Shown piece by piece: positions 44,172 to 52,855 of a DNA stretch of 64,000 nt. Made by a program: the position numbers and the translations under genes. The stretch's first letter is position 1; every line of letters starts with the position of its first letter. Source of the stretch: UBA6898 sp964463135 (GTDB taxonomy: Bacteria; Nitrospirota; Thermodesulfovibrionia; Thermodesulfovibrionales; UBA6898); contig CAYXBA010000008.1 in the NCBI GenBank assembly GCA_964463135.1, forward strand, positions 73,813 to 137,812, given 5' to 3'. The notes beneath the pieces were generated by a model that saw nothing but the letters and a program-made list of their open reading frames with translations, was not told where the DNA came from and searched no databases.

Positions 44172-44639
44172 ATGACGCAATCAAGATTTTTTCAATTATC
44201 ACTGCTATTCCCTTTCATCCTCTGGTTCCTTGGTCTGCTCGTATTCTCGATCGTCAATAAAGAGGGCTATGCCTTTATCATAAAGCATATGTTTGATGCT
44301 GTTCGTGTCTTTGTTCCCTATCTTCTGTTTGCTGCAGGAGTCTGGAAGCTGGCAGCGCACAGGCCCCACCGCGTATTGATCCTGATAGCCTTTGTTGCCC
44401 CGATCGTCTGGGGACTTTTTTTTACTTTCTGTTATCTTCTGAATGCAATTGTTACCGATCAGGTGAGAGACCTGAATGTTCTTCTTATGATGGCTTTTTG
44501 GGCGACACTGGTCGCGTACTTTGCTGAGGCCATCCCGCATATTATCCTCACCATATTCAAGAATGATTTCAGGCCTGAAGTAACAGAAGAGATCGGCAGC
44601 GCATCGCCGGCAGGGCAGTCGTTATCGTCGGAGAGCTGA
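44172..44639 (+). CDS. Membrane protein of unknown function
   Basis: 155 residues with four predicted helices: ~8-28 (LSLLFPFILWFLGLLVFSIV), ~45-62, ~68-92 and ~103-127. The C-terminal ~25 residues are polar and Ser-rich. Two charged patches (AAHRPHR; TDQVRD) sit between helices. I recognise no family. It is probably expressed alone from the promoter 12 bases upstream. Confidence 0.65.
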   Translation: MTQSRFFQLSLLFPFILWFLGLLVFSIVNKEGYAFIIKHMFDAVRVFVPYLLFAAGVWKLAAHRPHRVLILIAFVAPIVWGLFFTFCYLLNAIVTDQVRDLNVLLMMAFWATLVAYFAEAIPHIILTIFKNDFRPEVTEEIGSASPAGQSLSSES

Positions 44640-44648
44640 GCGGGGCTT

Positions 44649-44876
44649 TCAGTTGCTCGGTTCTATCGGTTCGTCATCAGCGTATGTCCCGAAAAAAGAT
44701 CCCCGGTCGTCTTCGTCCATAACAACAAAGTAGTCAGCGTCTGTGTAGTCCTGTGTGTCAGCAAGGCGTTTCCAGGTCTCTCCAAAAGCTGCGGCTATGA
44801 CCGGCACCCCGTTATACCATTTAAGCTCTTCGTAGTCCGGCGCTTCTTTGAGTTCTTTTTCTGTCAGTCTTTTCAT
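44649..44876 (-). CDS. Small acidic hypothetical protein downstream of ligA
   Basis: 75 residues, strongly acidic in its second half (DTQDYTDADYFVVMDEDDRG; ADDEPIEPS). Not recognised. It starts five bases after the ligA stop, on the same strand, so it is probably the last gene of the pncC-ligA transcript. The frame is clean and GAACAATC precedes it weakly. Confidence 0.5.
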   Translation of the reverse strand: MKRLTEKELKEAPDYEELKWYNGVPVIAAAFGETWKRLADTQDYTDADYFVVMDEDDRGSFFGTYADDEPIEPSN

Positions 44877-44881
44877 GATGG

Positions 44882-46924
44882 TCAGAACAATCTCTGCTGT
44901 CCTTGGTCTCCTTCGATCATCTCCAGGAGTTTTTCATACGAAATCGTCTTTACTCCCAGGTTATTTGCCTTGTCGAGCTTTGAGCCTGCATTCTCACCTG
45001 CCACGAGATAATCTGTGCTTGCAGAGACAGAAGACGCTGCATGTCCACCTTTGGATTCGATCAGATCCTCCATTTCCTTTCTCGATTTTGGCAACGTTCC
45101 GGTAATGACAAAGGTCATGCCGCTGAAAGGAAGATCTCCCTTGGCCGCGTCGCTAAAGTCGGGGTTTGAGAGGTCCAAACCGAGCTTCTCCATATCATTA
45201 AGCAGTTCGATATTCTTCTGGTCATTGAAAAAAGCTGAAACGGATGTAGCGATCTTTTCCCCGATCTGCTTAATTTCAAGGATTGACTCTTTCTTTGCAT
45301 GATAGAGATCATGCAGTGTCCCAAAGTTTCTCGCGAGGAGTTTTGCAGCGTATTCGCCGACATGGAGAATGCCGAGGGCAAAGAAAAATCGGGCAAGCGT
45401 CGTACGCTTCGAGCGTTCAATTGCATCGATAAGATTTTGCGCAGATCTTTCGGCAAAACGCGGAAGAGCAAGCAGATCTTCCTTCCTGATCCTGTATATA
45501 TCCTCAAAATGCCGGATGAGTCCCTGAGAAACGAAAAGCCCTACATTTTTTTCGCCAAGGCCCTCTATGTCCATACCGCCCCGGGATGCAAAATGAATAA
45601 TCTTTTCCTGAACCTGCGCAGGACAATGGAGAGAAACGCATTTTACGGCAACCTCTCCCTGCTCACGAAAAACTGCAGAACCGCAGGCAGGACATCTGTC
45701 AGGAACTGAAAAGATCTTCTCCTTGCCTGTACGTCTGTCCGTGATTACCATTACAACATGAGGAATGACATCACCCGCCCGTTCAACTACGACCGTATCC
45801 CCGATCCGTATATCCTTTCTCTCGATCTCGTCCCAGTTATGGAGCGTTGAACGGGAGACCGTTACCCCGCCGATCCGTACCGGCTCGAAGACGGCATAGG
45901 GTGTGATCACGCCGGTCCTGCCGACACTGCCGTGAATTTCCCTTACTCTGGTAATGCCCTGGAGAGCCTTGAACTTGTATGCTGTGGCCCAGCGCGGTTC
46001 GCGTGTCTTGACGCCGAGCTTGAGTTGAAGAACAAAGTCATTTACCTTGACCACTGCCCCGTCTGTCTCGAAAGGAAGTGAATCCCGGTTTTCCTCGAAT
46101 TTCCGGATAGCCTCGATCACCTGCCCAATGGTCTTTACCCTGACCATTGATGCAGGCATGGGGAGTTTGGCCTCTTTCAGCCATGCCATGAATTCTGTCT
46201 GGCTTTTGAAACTCAGACCTTTAACTGCGCCAAGGCCATAGCAGGCGAGATGCAGTTTGCGGGATGCGGTCACCTGAGGGTCAAGCTGACGCACACTTCC
46301 TGCTGACGCGTTTCTCGGGTTTGCAAAAAGAGTTTCCCCGTCCTTTTCTCTCTGCATGTTCAGCTTTTCAAAATCGCTGATATTCATATACACTTCACCA
46401 CGGATATCAATCTCATCAGGGATCCGTTGCCCTTTGATCTTCAGTGGCACTGACCTGATCGTTCTGATATTTTGGGTAACATCCTCTCCCTCATTGCCGT
46501 CGCCGCGTGTGGCAGCTCGCAGGAGAACACCTTTCCGGTAGGTGAGCTCTACTGCAAGGCCGTCTATCTTGGGTTCAACGGTATACTCGATCTCGTCGTC
46601 TGAATTCAGGATGCGTTTCACTTTTCGATCAAATTCCCGCAGTTCGTCATATGAAAAGGCATTGTCGAGCGAGAGCATTGGTTGGGTATGTTTTATTTTG
46701 CCGAACTTTTCCGAAGAAAGTGCGCCTACCCGCTGCGTCGGCGAATCTGCCGGAACATAGCCATACTTCTCTTCAAGGTCTTTAAGGCGGCGGTACTGTC
46801 TGTCATATTCAGCATCAGAGATGACCGGAGAATCCTCGACATAATACCGATAGCTGTGGTCATTAAGTTCTTTAACGAGTTCTTCTATCTCCTGCATAAA
46901 GGCCGCGGGGATCTTTTCAGTCAT
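44882..46924 (-). CDS. ligA: NAD-dependent DNA ligase LigA
   Basis: Seals nicks in DNA using NAD. At 680 residues it is full length. Domains: Ia (YYVEDSPVISDAEYDRQYR), adenylation with VEPKIDGLAVELTY (catalytic Lys ~113), OB fold (GSVGRTGVITPYAVFEPV), zinc finger (CPACGSAVF..VKCVSLHCPAQ), helix-hairpin-helix repeats, and a C-terminal BRCT domain (FSGMTFVITGTLPKSR). It overlaps pncC by eight bases. Confidence 0.97.
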   Translation of the reverse strand: MTEKIPAAFMQEIEELVKELNDHSYRYYVEDSPVISDAEYDRQYRRLKDLEEKYGYVPADSPTQRVGALSSEKFGKIKHTQPMLSLDNAFSYDELREFDRKVKRILNSDDEIEYTVEPKIDGLAVELTYRKGVLLRAATRGDGNEGEDVTQNIRTIRSVPLKIKGQRIPDEIDIRGEVYMNISDFEKLNMQREKDGETLFANPRNASAGSVRQLDPQVTASRKLHLACYGLGAVKGLSFKSQTEFMAWLKEAKLPMPASMVRVKTIGQVIEAIRKFEENRDSLPFETDGAVVKVNDFVLQLKLGVKTREPRWATAYKFKALQGITRVREIHGSVGRTGVITPYAVFEPVRIGGVTVSRSTLHNWDEIERKDIRIGDTVVVERAGDVIPHVVMVITDRRTGKEKIFSVPDRCPACGSAVFREQGEVAVKCVSLHCPAQVQEKIIHFASRGGMDIEGLGEKNVGLFVSQGLIRHFEDIYRIRKEDLLALPRFAERSAQNLIDAIERSKRTTLARFFFALGILHVGEYAAKLLARNFGTLHDLYHAKKESILEIKQIGEKIATSVSAFFNDQKNIELLNDMEKLGLDLSNPDFSDAAKGDLPFSGMTFVITGTLPKSRKEMEDLIESKGGHAASSVSASTDYLVAGENAGSKLDKANNLGVKTISYEKLLEMIEGDQGQQRLF

Positions 46925-47393
46925 TACCGATCACCTCTGCAAGGAATTTCAGGGCAGCGAGAACAGCCTTCTCTTTTACCTGTGCCCTTGTCCCTTTCAG
47001 CTGCAGTTTTTTTGTAGCAGTTCCTCTTTTTGAACTGACTGCAACAAAGACAAGACCCTTTGGCTTGTTCTCAAGAACGTTGGGGCCGAGGTTGCCTGTT
47101 GTTGAAACGGCTATATCAGTTTTTGTGATTGCACGTGCCCTTTCAGCCATCTGCCGGGCAGTTTCCTCGCTCACTATTCCATACGAAGAGAAGATCTTCT
47201 GCGGAATCCCCAGAATTCTTTTTTTCGATGCAGCCGAATAGGTCACAACACCTGCCTGCAGAAAACTGCTTGCACCAGGGACCGCGGTAAGATAATGACA
47301 GATCAGGCCTCCTGTGCACGACTCTGCAACAGAAAGTGTCAGACCTTTCTCCCTGAAGATGCTATGGATAGTTTTCGCTGTTTTCAGATCCAC
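46917..47393 (-). CDS. pncC: Nicotinamide-nucleotide amidohydrolase PncC (CinA C-terminal domain)
   Basis: A 158-residue CinA C-terminal domain that deamidates NMN to nicotinic acid mononucleotide. Motifs: LSVAESCTGGLICHYLTAVPGAS, GVVTYSAASKKRILGIP, TDIAVSTTGNLGP. NMN is the by-product of the NAD-dependent ligase encoded next to it, with an eight-base overlap; the pair therefore makes and salvages the same compound. Confidence 0.92.
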   Translation of the reverse strand: MDLKTAKTIHSIFREKGLTLSVAESCTGGLICHYLTAVPGASSFLQAGVVTYSAASKKRILGIPQKIFSSYGIVSEETARQMAERARAITKTDIAVSTTGNLGPNVLENKPKGLVFVAVSSKRGTATKKLQLKGTRAQVKEKAVLAALKFLAEVIGND

Positions 47394-47621
47394 GATTAGC
47401 CGGTTCTATTTTGGTGTCCGGACTCTGCTGTTGTCAATGATAGGTTCACTCCTTATCATAAACTCCTCTCAGCTTTTTTACTTTGGCGAGATCCGGATAG
47501 CAGTGGTCCAGGTTTTGGCCCATTGCATGCCGATAATGGCTTCTTCATATCTAAAGTCTGTGCTATATAAATAGTCAATATGCTTGACAAATGGGGTGTG
47601 CTAACGGGAAAATAGCAACTA

Positions 47622-48884
47622 ATGAAAAGGCTCAATTATCTTTCCCCCATTCTTTTTATTCTTCTGCTCCTAAGTCTGCCGGCAATAGCATCAGAAGAAA
47701 AGATCAGTCAGGAGCTTCAGCCCGTTGAACCGATCCAGAAAAGCCCGGTCCTGCAGGCTGCTCCTATCATAGCCCCCTTTGCTGACAATGCTGTGGCATC
47801 AAAGGCCGTTGACAGGAATATAAGTCTCTTTGCAAACAGGATCAAGGACAGGTTCACACTGTATCTGAGCAGGTCCGGCAAATATCTGGAGGTCATGAAG
47901 GATATCCTGAGGAAGAAGGACGTTCCGGAGGATATTGTCTTTCTTTCCCTCATTGAGAGTGGCTTTAATCCTAATGCATATTCCATAGCCAATGCGGCCG
48001 GGCCGTGGCAGTTCATAGCATCCACAGCGAAACGCTATGGTCTTGAGATCAACTGGTGGAAGGACGAAAGACGGGATCCGATCAAGTCGACCGAGGCTGC
48101 AGCCGATTACCTGAAAGACCTGCACGGCATGTTCGGTTCATGGAACCTTGCCATGGCCGCGTATAACGCCGGCGAGGGCAAGATCATGCGGGCCATGAAG
48201 AAGAGCAACGCAGACAGCTACTGGGACCTTCTCGAAACCAAGCATATCAGGACAGAGACCAAGGAATATGTCCCGCGTTTTATAGCTGCAAGCATGATCG
48301 CTGCGAATCCTGCTGAGTTTGGGTTCAAAGAGATCGATTATAATGCCCCGCTGAGTTACGATGAGGTGGAACTGGAGTATCCCATTGACCTGGCAGTTGC
48401 TGCTGAATGCGCCGGTACTACCGTAGAAGAAATTAAGAAGCTGAACCCTGAACTGAGAAGATGGTGCACTCCGCCGGATGCCGACAAATATATTATTAAG
48501 GTCCCGGAGGGTACGGGCGATCTCTTTGTGGAGAAGCTCTCTGCCATGACCGAAGAGGAACGCTTTACCATCGACCGGTACACTGTACAGAAGGGTGATA
48601 CCTTTAAGAGTATTGCAGCCAAAAAAGGTGTCCCTGTGGATGCCATATTGTCCCTGAACTCCATGGAGAAGATCATGCCGCTTAAGCAGGGCAGCATGAT
48701 CTACCTGCCGCCAAAGGATCTTTTTAGCCTGGACAATGTCGACAGGGCATTTATGAAAAAGGCTTCTTATAAAAAGAGTGTGAAGACATCCTCCCGATCA
48801 AACAAAAAGGCCTTTTCATCAAAGGCCTCTGTAAAGAAAATCTCTGCCAAGAAAACCAAAGGGAAGCAAAACAGGAAAGCGTAA
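47622..48884 (+). CDS. mltD: Membrane-bound lytic murein transglycosylase D-like with LysM
   Basis: Cleaves peptidoglycan glycan strands in the periplasm. 420 residues: signal peptide (MKRLNYLSPILFILLLLSLPAIA), transglycosylase domain ~95-220 with catalytic Glu in FLSLIESGFNPNAYS and AAGPWQFIASTAKRYGL, AMAAYNAGEGKI; LysM at ~325-370 (YTVQKGDTFKSIAAKKGVPVDAIL). The last ~45 residues are very Lys/Ser-rich (VKTSSRSNKKAFSSKA), perhaps binding anionic wall polymers. A TTGACA at 47584-47589 lies upstream, but the -10 is poor. Confidence 0.92.
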   Translation: MKRLNYLSPILFILLLLSLPAIASEEKISQELQPVEPIQKSPVLQAAPIIAPFADNAVASKAVDRNISLFANRIKDRFTLYLSRSGKYLEVMKDILRKKDVPEDIVFLSLIESGFNPNAYSIANAAGPWQFIASTAKRYGLEINWWKDERRDPIKSTEAAADYLKDLHGMFGSWNLAMAAYNAGEGKIMRAMKKSNADSYWDLLETKHIRTETKEYVPRFIAASMIAANPAEFGFKEIDYNAPLSYDEVELEYPIDLAVAAECAGTTVEEIKKLNPELRRWCTPPDADKYIIKVPEGTGDLFVEKLSAMTEEERFTIDRYTVQKGDTFKSIAAKKGVPVDAILSLNSMEKIMPLKQGSMIYLPPKDLFSLDNVDRAFMKKASYKKSVKTSSRSNKKAFSSKASVKKISAKKTKGKQNRKA

Positions 48885-48887
48885 GTA

Positions 48888-49589
48888 TCAGCCTTCTTTC
48901 TTCTCTCCGAACTTCGTCTTTGCCTCTTCTGCGTAGGGTGACTGAGGATATTTCTCTGTAAGTTCCTTGAATTTCGCTACTGCCTCGGCCTTCTTGCCGT
49001 CCTGCTCAAGTATTCTTGCCTGCTGGATTAAGGCAAAATCCTTCATCATGTCGCCCGATGCGCTGGAAATTCTGTCCAGTGTTTTTAACGCCTCTTCTTT
49101 ATTCCCTTTTTTGAGCTGCAGAGAAGCCATTTTTTGATAGGCAAGCGGCAGAAGAGCCTCCTCACGGGCAAATCGCTTTGTGAACTCATCAAGTGTCTTC
49201 AGCGCGTTATCGTAATCGGACATCTCTGCATATGCGTCGGCTATAAAGAGGAGCACCTTTGGTGATTTCTTCTTTTCATATGCCTGCTGGAACAATTCCA
49301 GGGATTTTTGCGCCTTTTCCTTCCCGGACAGGGGTGTTTTCTGATACATGCCGTAATAGGTCTTGTATGCCTCATACTCAAGCTTCTCAGCCTTGTCATT
49401 GGCGCTGTATCGGTATGCAGCAATGCCTCCGATGACCACAGCAGCGCTCAGGGTAATCAGGCCATAGGCAACAAGCGATTTCTGCTTCTTCTCCAGGGCT
49501 TTCTTAATGCCTTCGAAACTGTCCTTTACCTGTATCTCGGCGTCTACCTCTTTTTTAGGTGTCGCTCTCTTTTTTATCGCTTTGGGCAT
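48888..49589 (-). CDS. TPR membrane-anchored protein (YfgM-like)
   Basis: 233 residues: basic N-terminus, one membrane helix (~40-60, LVAYGLITLSAAVVIGGIAAY), then TPR-like repeats (SLELFQQAYEKKKSPKVLLFIADAYAEMSD; ALKTLDEFTKRF; QARILEQDGKKAEAVAKFKELTEKYP). The layout resembles YfgM/ancillary SecYEG subunits, but similarity is structural only. It overlaps the PHP gene by 35 bases. Confidence 0.75.
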   Translation of the reverse strand: MPKAIKKRATPKKEVDAEIQVKDSFEGIKKALEKKQKSLVAYGLITLSAAVVIGGIAAYRYSANDKAEKLEYEAYKTYYGMYQKTPLSGKEKAQKSLELFQQAYEKKKSPKVLLFIADAYAEMSDYDNALKTLDEFTKRFAREEALLPLAYQKMASLQLKKGNKEEALKTLDRISSASGDMMKDFALIQQARILEQDGKKAEAVAKFKELTEKYPQSPYAEEAKTKFGEKKEG

Positions 49590-50244
49590 TGCTCCTCCTT
49601 AGTACTCTGTCTATAAGTAATTTAGAATTTTCAAAAACAGAATCTATCCTGTTCTCTTCAATGCCAGCACCGAGCAGGATCTTCCTTGCAAGTTCTTTCG
49701 TAATGAGGTCAGACGGGCTGTGCGCATCCGTATTAATGCAGAGCGGCACGCCGAACTTTATCGCTTCCTTGGCAAGATAGCCGTTCGTGAACGCATGGCC
49801 TCGCCGTGCAGTGACCTCAAGAAGAACATTCTTTTCTTTAGCGCGAAGCATATCCTCGATGCTGATCATCCCGGGATGAGAAAGGATGTCAGCGCCCGCC
49901 TCGATGGCTGACCTGTTCGTCCCTTTTGTTACTGGCTCGGCAATCGTTTCGCCGTGTACGACAACGATTTTGGCACCGAGCATCCGGCATTCCTTTACCA
50001 GGTCGGCGATCAGTTCAGGCGGCGCGTGTGTTATTTCCGCACCCGGAATTACATCGATTGAGACATGGGATTTCAGCGTTTCGACCGCCTTTACGATGCG
50101 CGGGATAATGAAATCGAGGTTGGATGCATCCATATGGTCTGTAATGGCAATAGCGGTGTATCCTATGGCCTCAGCCCGCCGAACAAGCTCAAAGGGAATC
50201 AGCTCACCATCGCTGAAAATAGTGTGTGTATGAAGATCGATCAT
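49555..50244 (-). CDS. PHP-domain phosphoesterase
   Basis: 229 residues. Metal-binding motifs of the PHP fold: MIDLHTHTIFSDGELIP, AITDHMDASN, IPGAEITHAP, VVHGETIAEP, ILSHPGMIS, INTDAHSPSDL. Such proteins include histidinol-phosphatases and nucleotide phosphoesterases; which substrate is used cannot be decided. Part of the serA-purA-comF cluster. Confidence 0.87.
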   Translation of the reverse strand: MIDLHTHTIFSDGELIPFELVRRAEAIGYTAIAITDHMDASNLDFIIPRIVKAVETLKSHVSIDVIPGAEITHAPPELIADLVKECRMLGAKIVVVHGETIAEPVTKGTNRSAIEAGADILSHPGMISIEDMLRAKEKNVLLEVTARRGHAFTNGYLAKEAIKFGVPLCINTDAHSPSDLITKELARKILLGAGIEENRIDSVFENSKLLIDRVLRRSNAQSDKKESDT

Positions 50245-50298
50245 CCTAAAAAGATACAGGAATAACGGAAGAAATGTAAAGGAGGCCCCGCAGGTTTC

Positions 50299-51021
50299 TT
50301 ACAGAGTCCCTGCCCTGGCAAGGGTCAGAACAGAGACGCTCTTTGCGCCGGCCATGATAAGCTGTCTGGAGCAGGCGTTGACTGTTGCACCGGTCGTCAT
50401 GACATCATCGATCAGGAGTACATTTAATCCTGAAACCGCCCTGCCGGTGCAGGCAAATGCCTTCCTCACATTGGCTTTACGCTCTTTTGCCGAGAGGCCA
50501 ACCTGCGGAGGAGTGTCTGCATTTTTTATTAATACATCCATCAGAAGCCGGATTTTCTTCTTTCTGGCCAAGTGGTGCGAAAGGAGGAGTGCCTGGTTAA
50601 AGCCCCTGTTTTTCAGAGCGGCCGGACTGAGCGGCACCGGGATTACAGCATCTATGTCTTTCGTATCATAAAAGAGCAGGAAAGCTGAAAGCGGTCCTGA
50701 AAGCCGGCGAATGCCCAGAAACTTGAAATGATGAATTGCCGAGGCTATGATCCCTTCATAATGCGCAAAAGAAAGGGCTTTTACAAAAGCAGGAGGTTCA
50801 GCAAGGCAGTGCTGGCAGCGGTCAGCATGTTCTGAGACGAGATGTACACCGCAGACCTGACATGATGGTCCGGTATATTGCCCTATGCTCTGCCAGCATT
50901 GCGTGCAGAACGGCGCGCAGGCAAGACTGTCAGTGGGTCTGCTGCAGGCAGGGCATGCAGAGGGGAATATGAAATTAATGAGGCCGGAAATTATTCCGGG
51001 AGCGAAATGGGTGAGCCGCAT
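50299..51021 (-). CDS. comF: ComF-family phosphoribosyltransferase-like protein
   Basis: About 240 residues. N-terminal zinc region with Cys pairs (CPACSRP, CTQCW, CQVCG, CQHCL), then the phosphoribosyltransferase domain with AVIPVPLSPAALKNRGFNQA and PRPP loop VLLIDDVMTTGATVNA. ComF is needed for DNA uptake in competent bacteria, but relatives occur widely. The start at 51021 (MRLTHFAPG) lies inside the PilZ gene end; ATG 51030 or 51081 are other choices. Confidence 0.88.
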   Translation of the reverse strand: MRLTHFAPGIISGLINFIFPSACPACSRPTDSLACAPFCTQCWQSIGQYTGPSCQVCGVHLVSEHADRCQHCLAEPPAFVKALSFAHYEGIIASAIHHFKFLGIRRLSGPLSAFLLFYDTKDIDAVIPVPLSPAALKNRGFNQALLLSHHLARKKKIRLLMDVLIKNADTPPQVGLSAKERKANVRKAFACTGRAVSGLNVLLIDDVMTTGATVNACSRQLIMAGAKSVSVLTLARAGTL

Positions 51022-51539
51022 TTGCCGCATTTGGGGCTGTGGCTGAGCCGTTCCCTGCGGACCTTGTTCTTTACCCCGCACTGAGCGCAGGCGATGATAA
51101 CGAAGTCCGGAGCAGGGGGAGAGGCCGGGTTGTGGTGATGCTCACGGGCTTTGTGATGCGTGTGGTGCGACGGCTCAGTATGGGTTCCCATTTCCCCAGG
51201 GGATACAGGTGGTTCAGCGTCTTCGCTGGGATCAAACTCCTTGAGAAATTTGATGTAATTGTGATCCCGGTGGGTAAGTTCAATGCCCATGCCATTTTTC
51301 AAAGAGACAATGGTTGTTTTCATTGCCCTCCTGACCACGCCCCTCAGCCGGCAGTCAGTTCCGTTCGGCAGATGAATGATAATATCCAGTTCTGTTCCGG
51401 GCACAAAGGCATGGTTTGTCCTGATGAAGAGTCCATACCGGGAAAAATCACTCGAAATCGCACGATAGTTTTTGCCCTCGCCTATAAACTCTGACTCGAG
51501 CCTTCGGACAAACCGTTCGTGCTTTCGGCGAACTCTCAG
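50991..51539 (-). CDS. PilZ-domain protein with His-rich linker and zinc ribbon, probable CTG start
   Basis: The PilZ domain needs the upstream segment VRRKHERFVRR (c-di-GMP-binding RxxxR type) and DFSRYGLFIRT (D/NxSxxG type), which lie before the first ATG/GTG/TTG in frame (GTG 51404). The only plausible start is CTG at 51539, seven bases after AGGAG and overlapping the purA stop as CTGA. This gives 182 residues: PilZ (1-~105), His-rich linker (HTEPSHHTHHKAREHHH), and a zinc ribbon (CAQCGVKNKV..CGKCGSPISLPE). It probably senses c-di-GMP; the ribbon and linker suggest an extra metal role. Confidence 0.8.
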   Translation of the reverse strand: MRVRRKHERFVRRLESEFIGEGKNYRAISSDFSRYGLFIRTNHAFVPGTELDIIIHLPNGTDCRLRGVVRRAMKTTIVSLKNGMGIELTHRDHNYIKFLKEFDPSEDAEPPVSPGEMGTHTEPSHHTHHKAREHHHNPASPPAPDFVIIACAQCGVKNKVRRERLSHSPKCGKCGSPISLPE

Positions 51540-52822
51540 AAGGGCTCCTGGAGCAGTATCAGTTCGTCTCTTTTCTGCCCTGTTGAGACAATGGCTGCCT
51601 TGACACCGATAAGCTCTTCAATGCGTCTTATATAGGCCTGCGCTTTTTTTGGCAACTGCCGCATATCAGTGATGCCGAGCGTGCTGTTCTTCCATCCGCT
51701 GATCTCCTCGTACACAGGAACGCAATTTTCAAAGACGGTAAGTTCTTTCGGCATTTCCCTGATGATCTTTCCTTTGTACCTGTATGCTGTGCATATTTTG
51801 AGCGTGTCCATGCCATCGAGGATATCAAGCTTTGTGAGCACTATGCCGGACAGACCATTGACCCGGCAGGAGTGCCTAAGTATGACCGTATCGAGCCAGC
51901 CGCATCTCCGTGCCCTGCCTGTTGTTGAGCCGAATTCCCCGCCCTTTTCCCTGATCAGTTCCCCGGTTTTGTCATGGAGCTCTGTGGGGAATGGACCACT
52001 GCCGACGCGGGTTGTATAGGCCTTAACGATGCCCAGCACCTTATTGATCCGTGTTGGGCCGATTCCGAGGCCTGTGCATGCGCCGCCTGCAATGGCACTT
52101 GACGATGTCACGAAAGGATAGGTGCCGTGATCAATATCAAGAAGTGTTCCCTGCGCTCCTTCCAGCAGTACGTTTTTCTTTGCAGCCATAGCATCGTTGA
52201 CGATAATGTCTGTATCCGCAATATGTTTTTGCAGTGCCTTTGCATATACCATATATTGCCTGAAGATTTTATCGGCACGAAATGTCGGTGCCTTATACAG
52301 ATTTTTCAAAAGAAAGTTGACATGAAGAAGGTTTGCCTTGAGTTTTTCGAGAAATGCATCAGGCGTGAGCAGGTCACCCACTCGTATGCCTGAACGTCCC
52401 ATCTTGTCAACATACGTGGGGCCGATGCCCCTGCCTGTAGTGCCGATGTTCTTTTTGCCTTTTGCCCGTTCGCTTGCCTGGTCAAGTGCGATGTGATACG
52501 GCATGATGAGATGGGCATTCTTACTGATGAGGAGATTGTCGCCGACCCTGATCCCTCTCTTCTTGAGATCGGTTATCTCTTTTATGAGAGCTTCAGGCTC
52601 CACAACAACGCCGTTGCCGATGAGGCAGAGGGTGTTCTTATGCAGGATCCCTGAAGGGATAAGGTGCAGTATGTACTTTTCGTCCTTTATGACCACCGTA
52701 TGGCCTGCATTATGTCCGCCCTGGTACCGGGCAACGACTTCAGCCTTTCTGGTGAGATAGTCGACGATCTTCCCTTTTCCTTCGTCTCCCCACTGCGCGC
52801 CTACGATCACGACAACTGGCAT
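51536..52822 (-). CDS. purA: Adenylosuccinate synthetase
   Basis: GTP-dependent conversion of IMP to adenylosuccinate. At 428 residues it is normal length. Seen: VGAQWGDEGKGKIVDYL (P-loop), GGHNAGHTVV, NVGTTGRGIGP-type segment (KNIGTTGRGIGPTYVDKMGRSGIR), FEGAQG-type LLEGAQGTLLDIDHG, and STTGRARRCGWLD. It lies 33 bases after serA and ends in the CTGA overlap with the PilZ gene. Confidence 0.97.
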   Translation of the reverse strand: MPVVVIVGAQWGDEGKGKIVDYLTRKAEVVARYQGGHNAGHTVVIKDEKYILHLIPSGILHKNTLCLIGNGVVVEPEALIKEITDLKKRGIRVGDNLLISKNAHLIMPYHIALDQASERAKGKKNIGTTGRGIGPTYVDKMGRSGIRVGDLLTPDAFLEKLKANLLHVNFLLKNLYKAPTFRADKIFRQYMVYAKALQKHIADTDIIVNDAMAAKKNVLLEGAQGTLLDIDHGTYPFVTSSSAIAGGACTGLGIGPTRINKVLGIVKAYTTRVGSGPFPTELHDKTGELIREKGGEFGSTTGRARRCGWLDTVILRHSCRVNGLSGIVLTKLDILDGMDTLKICTAYRYKGKIIREMPKELTVFENCVPVYEEISGWKNSTLGITDMRQLPKKAQAYIRRIEELIGVKAAIVSTGQKRDELILLQEPF

Positions 52823-52855
52823 AGTAACTCCTCTTTTATAATCCGTCAGACAGCG

